Part shown: positions 52,644-61,966 of the stretch, piece after piece
How the letters are laid out: each line of letters begins with the position of its first letter
Position numbering within the stretch: the first letter of the stretch is position 1
Assembly (NCBI RefSeq): GCF_002368075.1
Contig: NZ_AP018314.1
Span: 5,041,646-5,105,645 of the forward strand
DNA: 64,000 nucleotides
DNA from: Sphaerospermopsis kisseleviana NIES-73
GTDB lineage: Bacteria; Cyanobacteriota; Cyanobacteriia; Cyanobacteriales; Nostocaceae
Direction of reading: 5' to 3'
The notes under the pieces: model-generated
Seen by the model: only the letters and a program-made list of their open reading frames with translations
The model's database searches: none
What the model was told of the DNA's origin: nothing
Translations under genes and position numbers: made by a program

Positions 52644-53996
52644 ATGGAATCTCTAGATATAAAATGGATTAGATCGCAATTTCCCGCATTAAACCAAACC
52701 ATTAACGGAAAACCGGCGATATTTTTTGATGGACCTGGAGGAACTCAAGTTCCGGGTGCAGTTTTGGATAATATCAATGATTATTTAGTTAGGTCTAATG
52801 CTAACGCTCATGGTTATTTTACCACCAGTGCGCGAACAGATGCGGTAATTAATTCTGCCAGAGCAGCGATCGCCGATTTTTTAGGATGCGATCATGATGA
52901 AGTTGTATTTGGTGCAAATATGACTTCTCTCGCTTTTAGTGTCAGTCGTGCGATCGCTAGAGAATTACAACCAGGTGATGAAATTATTGTCACAAAATTA
53001 GATCACGCTGCTAATATTTCTCCCTGGGTTGCTTTAGAAGAAAAAGGTGTAAATGTTCAATTTGTTGATATCAATATTTCAGATTGTACCCTAGATTTAA
53101 ATGATTTAGAAACCAAAATTAATGAAAAAACAAAATTAGTTGCCGTCACCTATGCTTCTAATGCTGTGGGAACAATTAATGATATTGCAAAAATAGTCAA
53201 ATTAGCCCATAGTTTTGGGGCTTTAGTTTTTGTTGATGCTGTGCATTATGCGCCCCATGCACCGATAAACGTCCATCATTTAGATTGTGATTTTCTCGCT
53301 TGTTCAGCTTATAAATTCTTTGCGCCCCACCTTGGTATTTTATACTCCAAAAGAGAACATTTAACCCGATTTTCTCCCTATAAAGTTAGACCTGCATCTA
53401 ATGAAGTTCCATCGAGATGGGAAACAGGAACATTAAATCATGAAGGTTTAGCGGGGTTGGTAGCAACAATTAATTACTTAGCTAAATTAGGTTGTCACGT
53501 TTCCCCAACTTTAGATAATGAATTACTGGAATCTTTAATAGAAGCAGATAGAGAAGGTTTAACTACTTTTCATTGTCCCCGGTTTTTAACTTCAGAAACA
53601 CCAGAAAACCATGAATTAGCATCAGCTTATCATAGTCGTCGTGCAGCTTTGTTAGCGGCAATGACAGCGATTCAACAATATGAAAGAGAATTAAGTAAAA
53701 AATTGATTGATGGGTTGTTAGAAATTCCTGGAATTAAGGTTTATGGAATTACAGAACCGGAAAAATTTAATTGGAGAACTCCCACAGTTTCCATCACAAT
53801 TGAAGGTAAAACATCGGCAGAAATAGCGAAGTTTTTAGGAGAACAGGGAATATTTACTTGGCATGGAAATTTCTATGCTATTGAACTGACAGAAAAGTTA
53901 GGTGTAGAAACATCAGGAGGGTTATTAAGAATTGGATTAGCACACTATAATACTGTAGATGAAATTGGGCAACTTTTGCAAGTTTTAAACTGTTAA
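52644..53996 (+). CDS. Cysteine desulfurase-like PLP protein (TIGR01976 type)
   Basis: 450 residues, class V aminotransferase fold. FFDGPGGTQVP at the N-terminus, the aspartate in VFVDAVHYAPH (D198), and the PLP lysine K224 in ACSAYKFFAPHLGILY are visible. The subfamily acts on an unidentified substrate; true IscS/SufS desulfurases carry a mobile-loop cysteine that I do not see here, so selenocysteine-lyase-like or other C-S/C-C lyase activity is possible. ATG 52644. Confidence 0.87.
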   Translation: MESLDIKWIRSQFPALNQTINGKPAIFFDGPGGTQVPGAVLDNINDYLVRSNANAHGYFTTSARTDAVINSARAAIADFLGCDHDEVVFGANMTSLAFSVSRAIARELQPGDEIIVTKLDHAANISPWVALEEKGVNVQFVDINISDCTLDLNDLETKINEKTKLVAVTYASNAVGTINDIAKIVKLAHSFGALVFVDAVHYAPHAPINVHHLDCDFLACSAYKFFAPHLGILYSKREHLTRFSPYKVRPASNEVPSRWETGTLNHEGLAGLVATINYLAKLGCHVSPTLDNELLESLIEADREGLTTFHCPRFLTSETPENHELASAYHSRRAALLAAMTAIQQYERELSKKLIDGLLEIPGIKVYGITEPEKFNWRTPTVSITIEGKTSAEIAKFLGEQGIFTWHGNFYAIELTEKLGVETSGGLLRIGLAHYNTVDEIGQLLQVLNC

Positions 53997-54009
53997 TAAC
54001 TCAAAGATC

Positions 54010-54024
54010 CCCCTTAATAAGGGG
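54010..54024. terminator. CCCCTT-AAT-AAGGGG hairpin between convergent genes
   Basis: A perfect six-base stem, 14 bp after the cysteine desulfurase-like stop and before the convergent recN. A frequent cyanobacterial intergenic hairpin, able to terminate in both directions. Confidence 0.55.
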
Positions 54025-54082
54025 AGCATCCCAATTTTGAAAAAATAAACACAGCCACACTAAAAAATCTCTTAAACTCTCT

Positions 54083-54115
54083 TACCTTTGTGTCCTTTGC
54101 GCCCTTTGCGGTTCA
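54083..54115. repeat. CCTTTGCG-type repeat (inverse of CGCAAAGG)
   Basis: TTTGTGTCCTTTGCGCCCTTTGCGG, the inverse-orientation form of the repeat family at 18360 and 51425. Confidence 0.7.
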
Positions 54116-54188
54116 ATCATATTAAACCTAGTATAATTTTCTGCCGTTAGATAAAAATAAATTTACACATTTAGGATGATTTTCTTAT

Positions 54189-55919
54189 TTATTCTTCACC
54201 CTGATTTTGACGATGGTTAGCAGCTTGCAATAACAAAGATTCAGCAAAAGCGATCGCCTGATTTGCAGATTTTCCACCCGCTAATTGTGCTAATTCATCC
54301 CGACGGGTGTTTAAATTATCTAAACTGGTAACTCTGACAACTGTCCTTTGTTCAGTGTTACCATTTTTATTAATTACTTGTTTATCAACTCGAAAATGAC
54401 GATCTGCCATTGCCGCAACTAAAGGTTGATGAGTCACACATAAAACTTGTTGATTTTGACTTAATTGATGTAATTTTTCCGCAATAGCTTGGGCAACTCT
54501 ACCAGATACACCCACATCAATTTCATCAAATATCATTGTTTCCGCCCCATCTTGTTGATTAAAACAAGCTTTTAAAGCTAGTAAAAATCGGCTCATTTCC
54601 CCACCAGAAGCAATTTCTGTTAATGGTTGGATGGGTTCACCGGGGTTAGGACTAAACATAAAAGTGATTTTATCTGCACCCATAGCAGTGGGAGAAGTCG
54701 GTGTAATTTCCACTTGAAATTTGACCTTTTCCATTGCTAAAGGTTTGAGTTCAGCTAATAAATGAGATGCTAAATTAGCCGCAGTTTGCCGACGTAGTTG
54801 GGTTAATTGTTGACTGATTTGGTTAAGATATTGTAAACCAACTTGTTCTTGTTGTTCTAAACTTTCTATAGATTGTTCTTGGTTATTAAGTTCAGCTAAT
54901 TCTATTTGAATGCGTTGATAATATTCAATAGCTTCTGTGAGAGTTGGTCCATATTTTCGACAAATTTGTTTTAATTCTCGGATGCGTTCTTCTACTTCTT
55001 CTAATCTTTGCGGATCAGCTTCTAAACTTTCGCCATAAATGCTAATTTGTCTACCCACTTCCATCACAGTAGCGACTGCATCCCGCACTAATTCTAAAAT
55101 CGGTTGCAGTTGGGAATCAAATTCAACAATATGATTTAATATAGTTTCACTATCACCTAATAAATCAGCAGCAGTGGGACTTTCTGCATCATTTTGATAT
55201 AAAGATTGATAAATTTTATAACTCATTTGTTGCAAATCAACAACATGATTTAACCTCTCTCTTTCCTGGGTTAATAGTTCCATTTCCTGCGGATCATCAA
55301 GATTTGCTGCACTTAATTCCTGAACTTGATAGGTGAGTAAATCGAGTTGTTGTAAGCGTTCTCTTTCCGAAGTGCGGCGTTTTTCTAAAGTTTGGTATGC
55401 TTGTTGATAGGCACTATAAGCAACAGAAACCTGTTGACGTTTTTGAATTAAATCATCACCACCATATAAATCTAACCAATCTCGCACTTGTGCAGATTGT
55501 CCCACTTGTACAGTTTGACCTTGGGCAGTAATTTCTACTAGGCGATCGCGCAAATTTCCCATCATTTGCCGATTTACCAACACCCCATTTACCCGTGATC
55601 GACTGCGGATATTATTGTTATTTGCGGTAATTTCTCGACTAATAATTATTGAATTATCATCAATTAAATCAATTTCTTGTTCACTTAACCAAGCCGATAA
55701 AATTGCATTAATACTAAAAGTCCCTTCTACTAAAGCGCGACTTGTTCCAGTGCGAATCACACGACTAGAAATTTTACCACCTAAAATCGCATCAATCGCA
55801 TCTAAAATGATTGACTTTCCCGCGCCGGTTTCACCGGTTAAAACATTCAAACCAGCACCAAATTCTAATTCTAACTGGTCAATGAGGGCAAAATTTTCAA
55901 TTCTGAGACACAGCAACAT
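54189..55919 (-). CDS. recN: DNA repair protein RecN
   Basis: SMC-like ATPase that tethers DNA ends in double-strand-break repair. 576 residues: Walker A TGETGAGKS (28-36) at the N-terminus, a long coiled coil (about 150-400), then EIASGGEMSRFLLALK (signature) and MIFDEIDVGVSG (Walker B) near 440-490. ATG start 55919. No SOS box was recognised upstream. The length matches the family and the two ATPase halves are intact. Confidence 0.95.
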   Translation of the reverse strand: MLLCLRIENFALIDQLELEFGAGLNVLTGETGAGKSIILDAIDAILGGKISSRVIRTGTSRALVEGTFSINAILSAWLSEQEIDLIDDNSIIISREITANNNNIRSRSRVNGVLVNRQMMGNLRDRLVEITAQGQTVQVGQSAQVRDWLDLYGGDDLIQKRQQVSVAYSAYQQAYQTLEKRRTSERERLQQLDLLTYQVQELSAANLDDPQEMELLTQERERLNHVVDLQQMSYKIYQSLYQNDAESPTAADLLGDSETILNHIVEFDSQLQPILELVRDAVATVMEVGRQISIYGESLEADPQRLEEVEERIRELKQICRKYGPTLTEAIEYYQRIQIELAELNNQEQSIESLEQQEQVGLQYLNQISQQLTQLRRQTAANLASHLLAELKPLAMEKVKFQVEITPTSPTAMGADKITFMFSPNPGEPIQPLTEIASGGEMSRFLLALKACFNQQDGAETMIFDEIDVGVSGRVAQAIAEKLHQLSQNQQVLCVTHQPLVAAMADRHFRVDKQVINKNGNTEQRTVVRVTSLDNLNTRRDELAQLAGGKSANQAIAFAESLLLQAANHRQNQGEE

Positions 55920-56027
55920 CAGGCCACAATCTCCGTGAAGGTAAATGCCGGATTTTTAGAATACTTCTTAATTTTATCCCGATCCAGTCAGTAATGTATA
56001 GATGGTGATGCTTTGAGTAGTAAGTGA

Positions 56028-56043
56028 AGTAACTAATGTTACT
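56028..56043. promoter_or_regulatory. AGTAAC-TAAT-GTTACT inverted repeat
   Basis: A perfect 6-bp inverted repeat in the gap between the recN start and the DUF2283 gene end. It might be an operator for recN, or chance. Confidence 0.2.
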
Positions 56044-56083
56044 AAGTTAAGCTGAATAGGATTTACGGGATTAAAGAATCAAC

Positions 56084-56284
56084 CTAAGAATTACTCACAG
56101 AATACTCTACTGAACAAGGGTTATCAATACGTTTGGAAGCATCTAATATTTCAATGCCAATAATATTTCCAAATTCGTCATAATCTAAAATAACTCCTGG
56201 TTTTTCTTCATCACTTTCTTCAACTTGCACATCAATGAATATAATTCTTAAAACATCAACTTCTGCATTGTATGTGATTTTCAT
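56084..56284 (-). CDS. DUF2283 protein (antitoxin-like partner)
   Basis: 66 residues. ITYNAEVDVLRIIF, then PGVILDYDEFGNIIGIEILDAS, the beta-rich DUF2283 pattern. It overlaps the DUF4258 gene by 4 bp (ATGA), so the two are translated together. Pairs of DUF4258 and DUF2283 are widespread and are suspected toxin-antitoxin modules; DUF2283 would be the antitoxin. Activity not shown. Confidence 0.85.
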   Translation of the reverse strand: MKITYNAEVDVLRIIFIDVQVEESDEEKPGVILDYDEFGNIIGIEILDASKRIDNPCSVEYSVSNS

Positions 56285-56541
56285 AATTCTCTCCAGTATT
56301 TTTCAATTTTGCTAGTGCGATAAACAGTAATTACAACTGTAGGATCAACATCATCTGCCACAATAACACGCAGTAAGAAAAGTTTACCAGTACCAAAATC
56401 AATTTTTGATTGATATACTTTGCGTCCTTCTCTTTCAAGGAGAATTTGTTGAGGATTTTCTAAAACCGATTCAACTAAAGAAACAGAAATTTTTCGGCGT
56501 TCCATTTCTGTTTGTGCGTGACGAGAAATCTGGTATCTCAT
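56281..56541 (-). CDS. DUF4258 protein (toxin-like partner)
   Basis: 86 residues from ATG 56541; an upstream ATG at 56643 would add 34 residues that look unrelated to the family. MRYQISRHAQTEMERRKIS is the DUF4258 opening with its conserved histidine and arginine residues, and DDVDPTVVITVYRTSKIEKYW the usual C-terminus. The fold resembles BrnT/RelE-like RNases, so an mRNA-cleaving toxin is conceivable. The following DUF2283 gene overlaps by 4 bp. Confidence 0.82.
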   Translation of the reverse strand: MRYQISRHAQTEMERRKISVSLVESVLENPQQILLEREGRKVYQSKIDFGTGKLFLLRVIVADDVDPTVVITVYRTSKIEKYWREL

Positions 56542-56686
56542 TTCATATCTATCTATATTAATGTTATAACCAACTTTTTGCTGATTCAAGAATAAACATA
56601 ATTGAATATATAGGTTAGATTTTAGCAATGTTCCTAAAATCAATTATAGCCTCATCCTGTTCATCCTTAAATCCTGATTCTGATAA

Positions 56687-58528
56687 CTACAAACCCAAAG
56701 TTCTACCCAGAAAACCCGCAACATCAAAGTAACGAGTATCACCCACAGTCTGATATTTTAACACCGTCTTTAAGCCATTTTCTGCTGGTGCAGATTCTAA
56801 AACATGAGATTGAAAATTTACCTGATTTACACCACCACGTAAAGCTTCATTTAACACCCTTCCCACCAGCTTACCCTGACTAGGCACTTTTAAATTTAAC
56901 ACTTTTGCGAGAGTTACAGCCACATCTGCATTACTCACTGGTGCTTCATCTACATATTGCGTTTTAAAGTCTGGTCCGATAGCAGTCATGTTATTAAAAG
57001 TATCCGCACGGCTAAAACTTCCGTGCATTCCCTGACCTTGTTGTAAAGTAGTATCAGCTACAACCACACCGCAAGCTGTGGGTACACCACAACCTGTATC
57101 AAAAGAACGGAAATTAACAACTATTGAAGGTGTAGGAGTGCGTGATTTTCCTTGTAATTTGATTGCACTTAAAGGTAATGTACCGGGGATTTTTCCTAAA
57201 GTATCATTGACAAACAAACCACTTACATAATCTTGTTTGAGGAGAGAATTAACAATTTTTTGGACGTAATCTTTTTGATTTTCATTGTTTGGCAAATCAG
57301 GTAAATAAATTAAATCAGAACCACCATTCCCAGCAATAACTATCTCTAAATTTTGCAAATCTTTGCCTAAAATACTATTAGTAGAAAATTGTCCTTGTGT
57401 TGGTTCAAATTGTGTATTTTCCTGATCTGGGTTAAATAAAGCAAGTTCTAAATCATCTGCTAAATCAATTCCTAAAAAACCAGGAGGTAAAAAACCAGCA
57501 GGGACATTTTCATAACTGAGACTTGCTGCATAACTAGTTTTACTTTCTTTACTAATGGTAGAAAAACCATGATCCGCAGTCACAAATATATTTGTGTTTT
57601 TTGCCAAATCTAATTTTTTTAAAGTAGCGATAATCTGCGCTAAATTATTATCTACATTGCGTTTTGCAGCTTGAACAGTAGAACCATTGATACCAGGAAC
57701 AAGTTGATTTAAACTATCACCGTGATTGTGTTGTGTTCCATCTGGATCACGTGACCAATAAACCAAAACAAAAGGTTTTTTTCGTTGTTTAAATAGAGGT
57801 AAAATCACCTTAGTTATCGCATCTACAAAATATTGCTGTTGTTTAATATTGGCAACTTTTGCACCGGGATTTTGACTATCACCAGCTTTACCATTTTCAC
57901 CCCGTGATGGTGTAATTAAAGGTAGGGAATTTTGGGTTAATAATTTGCTAATTTCCTCACTCAGAGGTATTCCTGTTGATGTACCAGTAGCGTCATCAAT
58001 AATAATTGTCGGTTTACCCGTTTCTTGAGTGATATCTTGAATTAAAACAGGACCTAATTTACCTACCGCCGCAGTGCTAAAACCTGATTTTTTTGCTATC
58101 GCTAAAAGACTAATTTCATTTAAGAAATTATTACCAAATTGTTGATTAACTTCTCTGAGAACTGCGTCATTTTCTAAAAATGGAACTATGGTATTTTTCG
58201 CGCTTTTAACTGGTACATTAACTTTAATATTATTGCTAAAATCTCCTGTATCACCTAAATAATGACCTGTAGCAATCACAGAAGCATTAGCTGTGGTAAA
58301 AGTAGGAAATAGAGAATGAGAGTTAACAAAATTTACACCTTGTTCTTTAATTGACTGTAAAGTGGGTGTGTCCGTAGCATTTACAGTCATGGGACGTAAA
58401 CCATCAGTCACAAAAATAACTGCATTGTGTGGTTGAGGTGGTTTAGCAAATACTTGAAAACCACTAAAAACAGCAATTAAACAAACTAATAAAATAACCC
58501 AACGATCACCTTGTGTGAAAATCCTCAT
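56687..58528 (-). CDS. Secreted alkaline-phosphatase-superfamily phosphodiesterase
   Basis: 613 residues. An N-terminal signal peptide (about 1-28, basic MRIFTQGDR then WVILLVCLIAVFSGFQVFA) sends it to the periplasm or outside. VIFVTDGLRPMTVNATDTPT carries the metal-binding aspartate and nucleophile threonine region; later VYWSRDPDGTQHNHGD and FVTADHGF give metal-binding residues of the type I phosphodiesterase/nucleotide pyrophosphatase family. Likely releases phosphate from nucleotides or phosphodiesters. No pho box was identified. Confidence 0.87.
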   Translation of the reverse strand: MRIFTQGDRWVILLVCLIAVFSGFQVFAKPPQPHNAVIFVTDGLRPMTVNATDTPTLQSIKEQGVNFVNSHSLFPTFTTANASVIATGHYLGDTGDFSNNIKVNVPVKSAKNTIVPFLENDAVLREVNQQFGNNFLNEISLLAIAKKSGFSTAAVGKLGPVLIQDITQETGKPTIIIDDATGTSTGIPLSEEISKLLTQNSLPLITPSRGENGKAGDSQNPGAKVANIKQQQYFVDAITKVILPLFKQRKKPFVLVYWSRDPDGTQHNHGDSLNQLVPGINGSTVQAAKRNVDNNLAQIIATLKKLDLAKNTNIFVTADHGFSTISKESKTSYAASLSYENVPAGFLPPGFLGIDLADDLELALFNPDQENTQFEPTQGQFSTNSILGKDLQNLEIVIAGNGGSDLIYLPDLPNNENQKDYVQKIVNSLLKQDYVSGLFVNDTLGKIPGTLPLSAIKLQGKSRTPTPSIVVNFRSFDTGCGVPTACGVVVADTTLQQGQGMHGSFSRADTFNNMTAIGPDFKTQYVDEAPVSNADVAVTLAKVLNLKVPSQGKLVGRVLNEALRGGVNQVNFQSHVLESAPAENGLKTVLKYQTVGDTRYFDVAGFLGRTLGL

Positions 58529-58624
58529 TATCTTAGTGATTTTTAGGACATGAAGATTTTACAACCTATAGCATCAAATAATACTTAAATTTCTGTAAAT
58601 AATCATCAGATTAAATAATATTAA

Positions 58625-58655
58625 GATCCCCGACTTCTTTAAGAAGTTGAGGATC
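58625..58655 (-). terminator. GATCCCCGACTTCTT hairpin after acsF
   Basis: GATCCCCGACTTCTTT (58625-58640) pairs with AAGAAGTTGAGGATC (58641-58655) with one or two mismatches. It is downstream of acsF on its strand and related in sequence to the hairpin at 10710-10732. Confidence 0.6.
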
Positions 58656-58719
58656 TGAGGAATTACGCAAGATTAAAAATTAATAATAAGAAAAAACCGC
58701 AAATCACAAGTTTAAAAAA

Positions 58720-59796
58720 TTAACAAACAGTTTGGCGAGTCTTTTCTGTATTGATAGGTTTAACGAGGTAAAGCTTCAACATATACCACACAATATTCAT
58801 CACCAAAGGAATTTTTTGGAAGAACTTCTCAATTACAGATTTGTTACTGTTTTTGAGATCAATCAATTTCTGATTATTGATCGCACATTGTTCCAAATTC
58901 CAGAAGAAATAGGGATGATTTGTATTGAGAATGACAGGAAAAGCCCTAGCTGCGGTTTTGTTGGTTTCTGTGATCACTTGACTATTGTATTTACGGGGAT
59001 GAATTCCTAAAATTTCATAAAAATTCGCCCGTTCAAAAACTGTCATAGTATGGGTGACAAACACAGTTAAGAGGAAAAAACGCACCCATAAACGTGCTTT
59101 CCAATTATTCCATAAATGAGGTTGAGAACGTAACAAAGCCTTGAAAAAGTCACCATGTCTATTCTCATCCTGACACCAGCTTTCAAACTTCCTAAATAAA
59201 GGATAAAATTGAAATTCTGGATGCTTTTCGATATGGCGAAATACTAAAATATAACGCCAATAACCAATTTTCTCCGATAGGTAAACTGTATAAATTACCC
59301 ATTCTGGAGGGAAGAAAGTATAAGTCCGGTTTTTAGTAAGATAACTCAAGTCAAGGGATAAATTAAAATCCGCCATTGACTTGTTTAAAAAACCCGCATG
59401 ACGGGCTTCATCCCGTGCTAAATATTCAAATGCTTCAGAGAGTAAAGGATTACTGTCTTTGATACGACGAGATAATTCTTTAAACAATAAAAACCCGGAA
59501 AATTCCGAAGTACAAGACCGTTCTAGAAAGTCAATAAAGGCAAGTCTTTTTTCTCCCTGAATGTGATCCCAAGACTGTTTAAATTCATCATCTCTGATAA
59601 AATGATGACGGTTATAATCTGCCTTGAGTTCATCAACTACAGACCTGATTTCTTCTTCATAACCGGAAATATCCATTTTCGCCACAGCATCAAAATCTGT
59701 GGTATAAAATCGGGGTGTTAATAATGTTTCTTGAACAGGTGCTTTGACACCTGGTTTCAACAACTCAACTGGGGGAGTTTCCAAAGACTTAACCAT
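58720..59796 (-). CDS. acsF: Mg-protoporphyrin IX monomethyl ester oxidative cyclase
   Basis: The diiron enzyme that forms the isocyclic ring of chlorophyll using oxygen. 358 residues. Diiron ligands are visible in EYLARDEARHAGF (E130-A-R-H133) and CQDENRHGDF (E211-N-R-H214), plus the earlier E in SCTSEFSGFLLFKEL. Two cyanobacterial isoforms exist (ChlAI for air, ChlAII for low oxygen). The nearness of heme oxygenase and hemN argues for the low-oxygen form, but the sequence alone does not tell me. ATG start 59796. The HNH-nuclease pair lies upstream on the same strand. Confidence 0.92.
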   Translation of the reverse strand: MVKSLETPPVELLKPGVKAPVQETLLTPRFYTTDFDAVAKMDISGYEEEIRSVVDELKADYNRHHFIRDDEFKQSWDHIQGEKRLAFIDFLERSCTSEFSGFLLFKELSRRIKDSNPLLSEAFEYLARDEARHAGFLNKSMADFNLSLDLSYLTKNRTYTFFPPEWVIYTVYLSEKIGYWRYILVFRHIEKHPEFQFYPLFRKFESWCQDENRHGDFFKALLRSQPHLWNNWKARLWVRFFLLTVFVTHTMTVFERANFYEILGIHPRKYNSQVITETNKTAARAFPVILNTNHPYFFWNLEQCAINNQKLIDLKNSNKSVIEKFFQKIPLVMNIVWYMLKLYLVKPINTEKTRQTVC

Positions 59797-59946
59797 GATA
59801 CTCCTTTTGCTATTTTATCCTTGTAGAATTATCTAAACATAAATAGTAATGAGTAGTCATCAGTTAAATTATTGAAAGTAATTTGTACAAAATCATCTGA
59901 GATAATTTAGCAATTACAGAAAATTTTTATGGCATTTTTTCTATAT

Positions 59947-60387
59947 TTAATTACTCGTTTTTGCTTTTGCTGCTAGTGATGGATACTTACCAACTTCTAT
60001 TAAAAACTGTCTTTCTTGAATCCGATCATCATTGTTAAAATCTAAAATACGTGCTGTTACTTCACCAATATCTGTTAATGGTTGAATCACAGCTTCCTCA
60101 AGTCGAAAATGATCACCCCAGAAGTCTCGACGGGGATTAAAAAATCTCACCAGTTCACCATTTCGCCAATTAATTGAACCTAAATCTGTACCTTTTTGCA
60201 AATTACAAAAAACACACGCATAACAAAGATTATCCTCTGTGCTTGTTCCACCGTGTTTAACACTAATAATATGGTCAACTTGACAAGATAAGGTATCTTC
60301 CTCTGAAATTAGACAATATTCACAGATATTTCCAGCACGTTCCACAACTAACCGTCTTGTTTCTAAATTAATGTAAGTACGAGACAT
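59947..60387 (-). CDS. HNH endonuclease
   Basis: 146 residues. C22-E-Y-C25 and C58-V-F-C61 form the zinc ribbon, around QVDHI (D38-H39-I40) and EDNLCYAC (N53): a classical HNH nuclease core. The remaining C-terminal about 75 residues are helical. ATG start 60387, one base after the stop of the 86-residue gene upstream. Similar HNH proteins are frequent in cyanobacteria, where the target (DNA nicking in a mobile element, or defence) is unknown. Confidence 0.88.
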   Translation of the reverse strand: MSRTYINLETRRLVVERAGNICEYCLISEEDTLSCQVDHIISVKHGGTSTEDNLCYACVFCNLQKGTDLGSINWRNGELVRFFNPRRDFWGDHFRLEEAVIQPLTDIGEVTARILDFNNDDRIQERQFLIEVGKYPSLAAKAKTSN

Positions 60388-60388
60388 T

Positions 60389-60649
60389 TTATTTACCCTC
60401 AGTGTTGATATATTTATGGGCTTTAGCTTTTGCTAATCTAATAACGTGTTCTAAATTCAAAAAAATATCTAACTCCCGTTTTTCTTCTTTGGTGAGTTGA
60501 TTATTTTTCGCTTTGTCAATTAAATCTTCTAAACGGTTTTGTGCTGTTTCTGAAAGGTGGAAATTAATTAGACTTTCGGGAGTAGTACCAGCAGCGAGAA
60601 AATCTATAAATTCGTCGTAGACTGTAATGGTTTTGACAGATGTACTCAT
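60389..60649 (-). CDS. Small helical protein coupled to the HNH nuclease (antitoxin-like)
   Basis: 86 residues. VYDEFIDFLAAGTTPESLINF is followed by helices with LEDLIDKAKNNQLTKEEKRELD and EHVIRLAKAKAHKY. This type of protein commonly precedes HNH or PIN nucleases in cyanobacteria, which suggests an antitoxin or targeting role; this is inference. Its stop is one base before the nuclease start, so the two are translationally coupled. Confidence 0.7.
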   Translation of the reverse strand: MSTSVKTITVYDEFIDFLAAGTTPESLINFHLSETAQNRLEDLIDKAKNNQLTKEEKRELDIFLNLEHVIRLAKAKAHKYINTEGK

Positions 60650-61045
60650 AGTTGTATTCTTTTTTATTATTTTAACTGTTATTTACAAGTATATACATAA
60701 AATTCAGTAATTATTTTAAATCCCAGTAAATTTATTTGTCAATACAAAAAATAGAGTAATTTTACTCAATAAAATATAAAATATCATCAAATCCTGAATA
60801 TCGTTATATTTAAAAGTCTAAAGAAATATAAATATCTTTATATTAATAAGAAGATTGATAGTTAAATATTTTGTAAGAGTAAAAATAACCCTGATCTTTA
60901 GCAGCAGTGGTATTTGCTGGATAGATTAGTGGATCACCCCATAAACCCAGAATAGTCATTTTTTCCTGTTGACATCGACTGTGAACTGGTAAACGAGTTG
61001 ATGACTATTGAGCAAATTTGGCGCTTGAAAATGAAGGAAGCAACA
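60650..61045. other. AT-rich regulatory gap before heme oxygenase
   Basis: About 395 bp between divergently read genes. Very AT-rich from 60680 to 60880, no gene seen. It must carry the promoters of the heme oxygenase gene and of the HNH module; no consensus elements were identified with confidence. GAAGGAAG at 61032-61039 is the heme oxygenase ribosome site. Confidence 0.45.
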
Positions 61046-61720
61046 ATGAGTAATAATTTAGCCATCAAACTGCGTTCTGGTACTCAACAAGCTCATACAG
61101 ATGCAGAAAATGTCGGTTTTATGAAATGTTTTGTTCAAGGAGTTGTAGACAGAGAATGCTTTAGTAAATTTTTGAGTAATCTGTATTTTGTTTACAGTGA
61201 ACTAGAATCAGCAATTGAGAAGCATAAACAACATCCTGTAATTAGTGTAATGTATTTTCCCGAACTAAATCGCCAAGCATCTCTAGAACAAGATATGTTA
61301 TTTTATCATGGTAATCTCTGGCGGAATTTCATTACACCATCAACAGCAACTCAAAAATACCTGGCGCGTATTCACCAACTTTCTACCCATGAACCTGCTT
61401 TATTATTAGGTCATGCCTATACTCGTTATATGGGTGATCTTTCCGGTGGACAAATGCTACAAAAAGTGGCTCAGTCAGCTTTGAAATTGTCTGGTTATGA
61501 AGGAACTGAGTTTTATAACTTTGCCCAAATTCCCGATAAACAGGCATTCAAAAATAAGTATCGGCAAGCATTGGATAATGTGCCTGTTGATGATGTGATG
61601 GCTGATAAAATTGTAGCAGAAGCTAACCATGCTTTCTACTTAAATATGGAGATAATTAAAGAGTTAGAACCAATTTTAATGCAAGCATTAGGTCGAGCTA
61701 CATATAACGACCTAGTTTGA
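61046..61720 (+). CDS. Heme oxygenase
   Basis: Opens heme to biliverdin IXalpha, CO and iron; biliverdin feeds phycobilin chromophores. 224 residues from ATG 61046, which has GAAGGAAG seven bases before; a farther-upstream ATG at 60998 gives 16 extra residues with no family character. Proximal heme ligand H17 in GTQQAHTDAEN, and the distal-helix signature LGHAYTRYMGDLSGGQML (about 130-147). HO1 and HO2 isoforms cannot be told apart with confidence; the position near acsF and hemN suggests the micro-oxic isoform (HO2). Confidence 0.93.
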   Translation: MSNNLAIKLRSGTQQAHTDAENVGFMKCFVQGVVDRECFSKFLSNLYFVYSELESAIEKHKQHPVISVMYFPELNRQASLEQDMLFYHGNLWRNFITPSTATQKYLARIHQLSTHEPALLLGHAYTRYMGDLSGGQMLQKVAQSALKLSGYEGTEFYNFAQIPDKQAFKNKYRQALDNVPVDDVMADKIVAEANHAFYLNMEIIKELEPILMQALGRATYNDLV

Positions 61721-61769
61721 TATTTTCACTCTGTAAATTACCTGTAAACTAACAAAAACCCTCTCCTAC

Positions 61770-61804
61770 TCTTCTTACTTCGCGTACTTTGCGTACTTTG
61801 CGGT
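61770..61804. repeat. GCGTACTTT tandem repeat
   Basis: CGCGTACTTTGCGTACTTTGCGG, an inverse-orientation copy of the CGCAAAGTA family at 51425. Confidence 0.75.
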
Positions 61805-61943
61805 TTATTGCCAACAATAGTATTCACCACCAAACAAGTTTGTGTAGTCGTGAATTCTATACCCCACAAAAGCAGATAGTATTTTACAGCTATTTTCAGG
61901 TAAATAAACCACATTTTGATTTAGGTTTCGCGTCAACAATGTA

Positions 61944-61966
61944 GGGGCGTTCGCGAAGCGTGCTGG
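61944..61966. repeat. Short dispersed repeat (GGGCGTTCGCGAAGCGTGC)
   Basis: Contains the hairpin-forming core CGTTCGCGAAGCG, a sequence type repeated across cyanobacterial genomes. Confidence 0.55.
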
